DNA from: CAYOLL01 sp964404765 [NCBI: uncultured Gemmatimonadota bacterium]
GTDB taxonomy: Bacteria; 4572-55
Direction of reading: 5' to 3'
Length of the DNA: 6,620 nucleotides
NCBI GenBank assembly: GCA_964404765.1
Contig: CAYOLL010000264.1
Span: forward strand, 1-6,620
Shown piece by piece: positions 1-4,400 of this stretch. A program made the position numbers and the translations under genes. Every line of letters starts with the position of its first letter. The stretch's first letter is position 1. A model generated the notes under the pieces. The model had not been told where the DNA came from and ran no database searches. It worked only from the letters and a program-made list of their open reading frames with translations.

Positions 1-113
1 GATATTCAAAAATGGTCTCACTCCAGATTCACGCGGATCAGGAGGTCTGAAATTAGCTGAGCTTTAAAAGATCGGGTTGTCTCACAATCCATTTTTCAGA
101 TATAAATTCGCAA

Positions 114-151
114 CTTGCGTCTTTAGCGTTAATTGCGACGTTTGCGTTAAG
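114..151. repeat. Degenerate GCGT-rich short repeat
   Basis: The stretch contains four imperfect units built on TTNGCG: TTGCGT, TTAGCGTT, TTGCGACG and TTTGCGTTAA. From general knowledge, 'ctttgcgtctttgcgtta'-like stretches recur between genes in many environmental bacterial genomes. Only one copy lies in this window, so its dispersed nature is inferred. No coding potential is seen. Confidence 0.4.
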
Positions 152-219
152 ATTTGTGAATAATTCAGGATGAATGGTCAGAAATCACACCTTTTCGATG
201 GATGAGCTCCTTTGTCGTA

Positions 220-250
220 ACAAAACGATCATTGCTTGATCGTGTTTTGT
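220..250. other. Bulged hairpin of unknown role
   Basis: ACAAAAC (220-226) pairs with GTTTTGT (244-250), and the adjacent GATCA pairs with TGATC, leaving a 2-base bulge (GT) on the right arm and a small loop. It is not followed by a clean T run, so a terminator role is unclear. It could be an operator-like dyad or an RNA hairpin. Confidence 0.35.
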
Positions 251-279
251 CCTGCTTTGTCGATAGCAGCTAAAACTTG

Positions 280-323
280 AACGCGGATGATGCGGATTTA
301 CAAAACCGTGCATCCGCGTTTTT
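280..323 (+). terminator. Terminator-like hairpin with T run; also repeat-like
   Basis: AACGCGGATG (280-289) is perfectly complementary to CATCCGCGTT (311-320). A short inner CGG/CCG pairing and an A-rich loop lie between the arms, and the right arm runs into TTTTT (319-323). This fits a rho-independent terminator for a plus-strand gene to the left of the window. The words 'acgcggatgatgcggattta' also resemble a common dispersed intergenic repeat family in environmental genomes (from memory), so the hairpin may be a repeat copy acting as a terminator. Confidence 0.5.
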
Positions 324-366
324 ATGCTTCAAATTTATTATTTAATATATTAGGCGATATTCCTGT

Positions 367-395
367 TTTACTTTAATTTTTTAACTAAATATAAA
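367..395 (+). promoter_or_regulatory. Candidate sigma70-type promoter for amt
   Basis: TTTACT (367-372) and TATAAA (390-395) are separated by 17 bases and match the -35 and -10 consensus at 4/6 and 5/6 positions. The start of transcription would fall near 402, giving a leader of roughly 90 bases. The surrounding 150 bases are so AT-rich that such matches arise easily by chance. No sigma54 -24/-12 element of the kind often found before nitrogen-regulated amt genes was seen. Confidence 0.3.
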
Positions 396-489
396 ATTTA
401 TATTGATTTATTAATTAAAATAAATAATTTGTAAAAATTAATTAAGGTTTTCATTGTAATTATTTTCATTCTAACACGGAGATTTTTCT

Positions 490-1830
490 ATGAAAAAGCG
501 AATCTGGTATGTTCCCTTTGCCTTGCTCATGGCCTTGTGTGGCCTGGCGCTGCTGACGCCATCTGTGGCCCCGGAAGTCATCGGCGGACCGATTAATCCC
601 GGAGACGTGGCCTGGATGTTGACCGCCACCGGCCTGGTGCTGTTGATGACACCCGGCCTGTCCTTTTTTTACGGCGGCATGGTGCAGTCCAAAAATGTCG
701 TTTCGACGATGTTGCAAAGCTTTGTCGCTATGGGGGTTATCAGCTTGTTGTGGGTTGTAGTTGGCTTTAGTCTGGCTTTTGGTGACAGTATTGGCGGCTT
801 TATCGGCAACCCGCTGACGTATTTCATGTTTAATCGGGTTGGAACTGCTACGCATCCGGACTTATCACCCACGATTCCGCTGATGCTATTTGCGCTGTTT
901 CAGTTAAAATTTGCTATTATCACGCCGGCTTTGATTACCGGTTCATTTGCCGAGCGGGTGCGTTTTTCGGCCTACCTGGTTTTTATCTGCCTGTTCAGTT
1001 TATTCATTTACTGCCCGTTGGCGCATTGGACCTGGCATCCGCAGGGATTTTTGCGGGTTTGGGGCGTGCTGGATTTTGCCGGCGGAACGGTGGTGCACAT
1101 GTCCGCCGGTTGCGCGGCGTTGGCCGGCGCGTTAATGCTGGGCCGGCGCAAAGTGCATGTCAACGGGGGTTCGCCGCATCCGGCCAATATTCCGTTTGTT
1201 ATTTTGGGTACCGGGATGCTCTGGTTTGGCTGGTTTGGGTTTAATGCCGGCTCGGCGCTGGCGGCCTCGGAAACGGCCACACTGGCTTTTTTGACCACCA
1301 ATACGGCTTCGGCTTCGGCCATGCTGGCCTGGATATTTTTTGACGGCGTGCGCGGGCGCAAACCGTCTGCTTTGGGCGCGTGTATTGGCGCGGTTGTGGG
1401 GTTGGTGGCTATTACTCCGGCTGCCGGTTATGTTGATGTTAAAGCCAGCATTGTGATTGGCGCAATGGCGGCCATTATCAGCAATTTGGTTGCCACCTGG
1501 CGCTCAAAATCCACGCTGGACGATACGCTGGATGTCTTTCCCTGTCACGGCGTCGGCGGCATGGTCGGCATGATCGCCACCGGGATTTTTGCCCAAAAAG
1601 TCGGCTTGCTGGCCGGCGAAACGGAGACCTTTCTGAATCACCTGTTAGCCTTAGTCATTGTGGCCGGCTTTACCTTCATTGGCTCGTATATTTGTTTTAA
1701 AGTGACGGATTTTCTGATTCCGCTGCGGGTTACCGGCGAAGAAGAGGAGCAGGGCTTAGATATCAGCCAACACGGGGAATCCATGAGCGATCTGTTCAGC
1801 TTAAACTGGAAGGGATCGAAGCTGTTTTAA
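490..1830 (+). CDS. amt: Ammonium transporter, Amt/MEP/Rh family
   Basis: This complete 446-residue protein is an inner-membrane channel that takes up ammonium/ammonia for nitrogen assimilation. Residues 1-27 look like a signal peptide, as in E. coli AmtB, and the rest contains about eleven hydrophobic spans. The family's functional residues are present by motif alignment to AmtB: the phenylalanine gate at F141 and F251, recruitment-site W182 and S255 (in FNAGS), the structural aspartate D195 in LDFAGGTVVH, and the twin pore histidines H203 and H353 (in LDVFPCHGVGG). The C-terminal tail carries the usual acidic stretch and DISQHGES motif that contacts P-II proteins in relatives. GGAG at 478-481, eight bases before the ATG, fixes the start. 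No glnK is visible next to it, at least downstream; the next gene is convergent. K140, beside the gate phenylalanine, replaces AmtB T106 and is the only oddity noted. Confidence 0.97.
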   Translation: MKKRIWYVPFALLMALCGLALLTPSVAPEVIGGPINPGDVAWMLTATGLVLLMTPGLSFFYGGMVQSKNVVSTMLQSFVAMGVISLLWVVVGFSLAFGDSIGGFIGNPLTYFMFNRVGTATHPDLSPTIPLMLFALFQLKFAIITPALITGSFAERVRFSAYLVFICLFSLFIYCPLAHWTWHPQGFLRVWGVLDFAGGTVVHMSAGCAALAGALMLGRRKVHVNGGSPHPANIPFVILGTGMLWFGWFGFNAGSALAASETATLAFLTTNTASASAMLAWIFFDGVRGRKPSALGACIGAVVGLVAITPAAGYVDVKASIVIGAMAAIISNLVATWRSKSTLDDTLDVFPCHGVGGMVGMIATGIFAQKVGLLAGETETFLNHLLALVIVAGFTFIGSYICFKVTDFLIPLRVTGEEEEQGLDISQHGESMSDLFSLNWKGSKLF

Positions 1831-1928
1831 ACGCCGCGTCCGGTTTGATTTATTCCGGCCATCGTCCCGCCCGGTTTGACCGGCATAGCCCGGATGTTCG
1901 CTGGCGTGTAAGAAAATTGAAGGCCGCC

Positions 1929-3236
1929 TTATTTTCGGTCTAATTTCTCCGCGCCTTCCCAGCCTTCCGGTGTTCCGTTTACGACAAATCGCGCCGCCTG
2001 CTCCAAATAGCGTTGGGCGCTGCGGTCATCGGGATTGCGCTGCAAGACATTTTTAAAGCTGACAATCGCCATGGCAAAGTTTTTGGCGAAGAAATATTCC
2101 AAACCGCTGGAAAAGTCCGGCTGTGTTTTTAATTTGAGTTCGATGACGGCTTCCGGATCGCCGTCAAAGACTTCGTAGATGCCGATGGATTCGTTCTTGC
2201 CTATTACCTGAACTTTGCCCAGGAAGCGATAATTGAATCGGGTAGGATCATGGAGGCGGGTCAGTGTTGTCTGACTGATGATAATGCGCGCGCCAAATTG
2301 CTTGGTCAATCCCTCAATCCGTGAGGCCGTGTTGACCGTATCGGAGATAATGCCGGTGTCTAAACGCTGTTCGTCGCCGATGATGCCCAGCATCAAATAG
2401 CCGGTATGCAGCCCGACGCCGATTTGGATGAGCGAGCGGTTTTTGGCCGCGCGTTCTATGTTGTATTCAACTAATTTCCTCTGGATTTCGACCGCGGCGC
2501 TCAGGGCCTTTTGCGGCGTTTGGGGGAAAATTGCCATAATGCCGTCGCCCAGGAATTGGTTGACAAAGCCCTGGTTTTCCCGAATAATCGGGCCGGTGCG
2601 CCGCAAATAACCGTTGATAAAATTAAAATTTTCGGTGGGCGTCATGCCCTCTGATAGTGTGGTATACGCGCGGATATCCGAAAAGAAGACGGTCATTTCG
2701 CCTTCAATCTGATCGCCCAGTTTGACTTCCGTAATTGAACCTTTGTTCAGGGTTTGCAAGAACTCACGCGGGACAAAGCGCTCGTTGGCGGCGTTCAGTT
2801 CGGCCAGCTTTTCGCACTGCCGCTCTAACTCAAGCATCAAATAGTATTCTTTTAGACCTTTTTCAATGGTCAGCAGCAGGTCGGCTTCGTCCCACGGTTT
2901 AAGCATGTAGCGGAAAAGATTGGCGTGATTGATGGCGTTGACGGCCGATTCCAAACCGGCCTGGCCGGTGAGCAACACTTTGATGGGGCGGGGATGTTTT
3001 TTATGGATGTCGATCAGGAACTGATCGCCGGTGACGCCGGGCATGATCTGGTCGGAAATAATAAAAACAATGGTGTAATCTCCATTCATCAACTCTTCGA
3101 TAATAAGCAGGGCTTCTTCGCCGCTCTCGGCAAATTCCAGCTTATAGCGCCCGCCATATTTATGCCGCAACTGCGTGTTGAGCGAGTTCAGGACAATCTG
3201 CTCGTCATCTACACAGATGATGACTTCTTTGGACAT
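1929..3236 (-). CDS. Response regulator with class III nucleotide cyclase output domain
   Basis: This 435-residue cytoplasmic protein should make a cyclic nucleotide (most likely cAMP) when its receiver is phosphorylated. Residues 1-125 form a REC domain with acidic pocket D10/D11, phosphoacceptor D62 (SDQIMPG), T90 and K113 (LKPW). A helical linker (about 126-155) leads to a class III cyclase domain (about 175-355). That domain keeps both metal-binding aspartates, D187 (FFSDIRAYT) and D231 (FLGDGIMAIF), and the transition-state pair N302 and R306 (DTVNTASRIEGL). The purine-selecting positions look unusual: Q227 where lysine is expected and G295 where Asp or Thr is expected. The tail (about 375-435) is TPR-like and ends in a GWEGAEKL motif resembling the WDG tail of cyanobacterial-type cyclases. 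AAGGA at 3246-3250, nine bases before the ATG, supports the start. It lies downstream of a microprotein frame and a palindromic repeat. Its cognate kinase is unknown; the kinase at the right edge is a candidate. Confidence 0.92.
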   Translation of the reverse strand: MSKEVIICVDDEQIVLNSLNTQLRHKYGGRYKLEFAESGEEALLIIEELMNGDYTIVFIISDQIMPGVTGDQFLIDIHKKHPRPIKVLLTGQAGLESAVNAINHANLFRYMLKPWDEADLLLTIEKGLKEYYLMLELERQCEKLAELNAANERFVPREFLQTLNKGSITEVKLGDQIEGEMTVFFSDIRAYTTLSEGMTPTENFNFINGYLRRTGPIIRENQGFVNQFLGDGIMAIFPQTPQKALSAAVEIQRKLVEYNIERAAKNRSLIQIGVGLHTGYLMLGIIGDEQRLDTGIISDTVNTASRIEGLTKQFGARIIISQTTLTRLHDPTRFNYRFLGKVQVIGKNESIGIYEVFDGDPEAVIELKLKTQPDFSSGLEYFFAKNFAMAIVSFKNVLQRNPDDRSAQRYLEQAARFVVNGTPEGWEGAEKLDRK

Positions 3237-3263
3237 GATGACAAATCCTTACCTGAAAAGTTT

Positions 3264-3295
3264 AGAAATAACATTTTTTGGAAAATGTCATTTCC
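3264..3295. repeat. Palindromic repeat, degenerate copy
   Basis: Left arm AGAAATAACATTTT (3264-3277) and right arm AAAATGTCATTTCC (3282-3295) match as an inverted repeat at 12 of 14 positions around a TTGG loop. Both mismatches become G-U pairs in the minus-strand transcript, so the hairpin can form in the leader of the REC-cyclase mRNA, about 14 bases before its ribosome binding site. It is clearly related to the perfect palindrome at 6408-6440, and both copies are flanked by TT on the left and GG on the right. The microprotein stop codon lies two bases outside the element. Confidence 0.75.
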
Positions 3296-3297
3296 GG

Positions 3298-3456
3298 TTA
3301 ACGCAGCGCATCCGATGGCGGCGGCATCTTCATTTCCATCCGGCCCAGAAAAATCAAAGATTCCAAATCGTCGGACATATCCGACGCATAGCGCTTGAAA
3401 ATGAGTCGGATGCGTTCTATTTCTTGATCGGAAGCCAAGCCCAACATGTGCGTCAC
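3298..3456 (-). CDS. Hypothetical microprotein or C-terminal gene remnant
   Basis: This frame encodes 52 residues from a GTG (3456), or 49 from the internal ATG at 3447, and ends in TAA. The sequence looks protein-like: a charged, amphipathic helix around DQEIERIRLIFKRY, then SDDLESLIFLGRMEMKM and a polar end, PPPSDALR. No membrane segment or known motif is seen and I do not recognise the family. Neither start has a good ribosome binding site. The GTG overlaps the TGA of the leader frame just upstream (GTGA), which would suit translational coupling. Alternatively, the open frame continues upstream of the GTG for about 12 more residues (RADTSRGRDFGD), so it could be the end of a longer gene whose 5' part was lost or frame-shifted. 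It lies 61 bases before the REC-cyclase start on the same strand, so co-transcription is likely. Confidence 0.5.
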   Translation of the reverse strand: MTHMLGLASDQEIERIRLIFKRYASDMSDDLESLIFLGRMEMKMPPPSDALR

Positions 3457-3551
3457 GTCACCAAAATCGCGACCGCGGGAGGTATCGGCCCTTCATTATC
3501 ACCAGAAAAGGCAAGTCTAACACCGGCCGGGGGAATTTGAAGCGCGTTCAT
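3453..3551 (-). CDS. Possible 32-residue leader frame, repeat-like DNA
   Basis: An ATG at 3551 preceded by AAGG (3561-3564, nine-base spacing) opens a 32-residue frame rich in proline and small hydrophobic residues (IPPAG near the start, PIPPAVAIL near the end). Its TGA overlaps the GTG of the microprotein frame. The underlying DNA has two similar GC-rich blocks in direct orientation (plus strand 3472-3485, ACCGCGGGAGGTAT, and 3522-3537, ACCGGCCGGGGGAATT), so the peptide may just be a reading of repetitive DNA. It could be a leader peptide, the displaced N-terminus of a frame-shifted gene, or not translated at all. The good ribosome binding site is the main support. Confidence 0.25.
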   Translation of the reverse strand: MNALQIPPAGVRLAFSGDNEGPIPPAVAILVT

Positions 3552-3580
3552 AATGGACAACCTTGCTGCGAATATATTCA

Positions 3581-3652
3581 CATGGATGAGCAGGATGGAC
3601 AGGATAAGAAAAATAAAAATTATCCTGATCCTGTCTATCCTGTCTATCCATG
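3581..3652. repeat. Large imperfect inverted repeat with AGGATRGAC units
   Basis: The left arm (3581-3607) carries catggat, gcaggatg and gacaggataa. The right arm (3620-3652) is its imperfect reverse complement, with two tandem ATCCTGTCT units (3629-3646) and a final ATCCATG. The loop is A-rich (GAAAAATAAAAA). From memory, 'caggatggacaggat' words form a very widespread intergenic repeat in environmental bacterial genomes. Here it begins ten bases past the Uma2 stop codon, so in the minus-strand transcript it would form a long hairpin and may serve as 3' end or transcript barrier. It lacks a clear T run for that strand. Confidence 0.65.
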
Positions 3653-3661
3653 TTGAAATAT

Positions 3662-4249
3662 TTATCGACCGGCTTCGGCAAACAGCGTTTTCAGGTTCAG
3701 TTCAAAACCGGGCAGGAGTTTTGAAGTAAGTGTTTCGGCCGCGCCATAAATGCCGTCCTTTCGATAGATAACCACCTTTTTGGCCCGGGCGTAAACCAGC
3801 CAGACTTCCTCCACGCCATGATCCAGATAGTAAGCCGCTTTGTCAAATAAGTCATCGGCCAGATCGGTCGGCGAAACAACTTCGACCGCCAAATCCGGCG
3901 CCATTCTGAGAAACTTATCCAACTCCGCCGGAACTTTTTCGGCGCGGACAAAAGACAGATCGGGCGCCTTGCTTTCACGCAGGTTGTCGGGGTCGAGTTG
4001 ATAATTGACCTCGCCAAATACGCTGCCAATAGGGTTTGATTCCAGATAAAAACGAATCCGAAAAATCATTTCTGCCTGCATTTTTCCGTGCATTCCGTTC
4101 GGCATTTTTTCCACAATCCTTCCATCAATCAGTTCAAAAGGGCGATCGATGTTCATTTTCTCCACATCGGCTACCGTCAGGGACGTTGGCGCTTTGTGTC
4201 GACGCTGCCCGGTTGTCGATTGAAATGTTTTGTCAAGCGTCGCGATCAT
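3662..4249 (-). CDS. Uma2 family (DUF820) PD-(D/E)XK nuclease-like protein
   Basis: This complete 195-residue protein has the usual length and pattern of the Uma2/DUF820 family, which has the restriction-endonuclease fold; cellular roles are mostly unproven. Visible motifs in order are FELIDGRIVEKMP (residues 38-50), a conserved His in GMHGKM (H54), APDLSFV with D97, DLAVEVVSPTD with E123, K137 in DKAAYYLDHGVEEVWLVY, and a C-terminal LLPGFELNL. D97, E123 and K137 fit the PD-(D/E)XK active site, so it appears intact. The start is the first in-frame ATG; upstream there is only a weak purine-rich match (GCGAGA), but a good promoter lies about 70 bases upstream. It is on the same strand as its neighbours but seems to be its own unit, between the kinase terminator and the repeat hairpin. 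Members of this family are often multicopy in genomes and adjacent genes are usually unrelated. Confidence 0.93.
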   Translation of the reverse strand: MIATLDKTFQSTTGQRRHKAPTSLTVADVEKMNIDRPFELIDGRIVEKMPNGMHGKMQAEMIFRIRFYLESNPIGSVFGEVNYQLDPDNLRESKAPDLSFVRAEKVPAELDKFLRMAPDLAVEVVSPTDLADDLFDKAAYYLDHGVEEVWLVYARAKKVVIYRKDGIYGAAETLTSKLLPGFELNLKTLFAEAGR

Positions 4250-4316
4250 ATCGTCTATCTCGCTTTCATGAATCGTTGGTGGTTCGGCGGTATCCTCAAA
4301 TCAAAACCGACGCAAG

Positions 4317-4343
4317 ATAATATACAACCTATCCGCTTGTCAA
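4317..4343 (-). promoter_or_regulatory. Candidate sigma70 promoter for the Uma2 gene
   Basis: On the minus strand a perfect -35 box TTGACA (4343-4338) is followed after 15 bases by TATTAT (4322-4317), a 5/6 match to the -10 box. A 17-base spacing would give TTATCT, a poorer -10. Transcription would begin near 4310, about 60 bases before the Uma2 ATG. Its position just after the kinase terminator supports an independent Uma2 transcript. Confidence 0.45.
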
Positions 4344-4362
4344 CCATATCATGCGCTTCATC

Positions 4363-4399
4363 AAAAAGGAGCGTTCGTTTTTAAGTTTAAGCACGAACG
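4363..4399 (-). terminator. Rho-independent terminator of the kinase gene
   Basis: In the minus-strand transcript CGTTCGT (4399-4393) pairs perfectly with ACGAACG (4378-4372) across an A/T-rich 14-base loop. After CTCC comes TTTTT (4367-4363). It starts two bases after the kinase stop codon. A second small palindrome, ACGGCT-T-AGCCGT on the minus strand (4397-4409), spans the stop codon itself and would compete with the outer stem. The stem is short and the T run begins four bases after it, so strength is uncertain. Confidence 0.55.
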
Positions 4400-4400
4400 G

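Larger units (their letters stand above)
1..489. other. Non-coding region upstream of amt
   Basis: This 489-base stretch holds no convincing gene: no frame combines a ribosome binding site, a start codon and protein-like sequence. From left to right it contains a GCGT-rich degenerate repeat (114-151), a bulged hairpin (220-250), a terminator-like hairpin with a T run (280-323), and a strongly AT-rich block (about 325-475) that leads to the ribosome binding site of the ammonium transporter. The base composition changes sharply from the AT-rich block to the GC-richer coding region. The stretch is best read as the 3' end of an upstream transcription unit followed by the amt promoter region. Confidence 0.7.

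Noticed and set aside
325-475. Sigma54 (-24/-12) promoter or other nitrogen-control site before amt
   Set aside because: No GG-N10-GC element of the right form was found in the AT-rich block.
466-1361. Antisense frames within the amt gene
   Set aside because: The Amt reading is complete, with all key residues and a ribosome binding site. The antisense translations are low-complexity and lack start signals.
1840-1883. Possible bidirectional terminator between amt and the cyclase gene (CCGGT-TTG-ACCGG at 1871-1883, and a 9-base direct repeat CCGGTTTGA at 1840 and 1871)
   Set aside because: The stem has only five pairs and neither strand shows a T run after it. The direct repeat is short enough to be chance.
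2925-3540. Long plus-strand open frames opposite the start of the cyclase gene and the gap beyond it
   Set aside because: They are antisense to a confidently identified REC domain, with no ribosome binding site and no recognisable protein features in their translations.
3570-3579. GAATATATTC palindrome as an operator
   Set aside because: A ten-base AT-rich palindrome is expected by chance in such DNA, and no second copy or promoter context supports it.
3662-4249. Uma2 gene as part of a toxin-antitoxin or defence cassette with the microprotein
   Set aside because: The microprotein is separated from Uma2 by a large repeat hairpin, and neither a recognisable antitoxin fold nor defence partner genes are visible.
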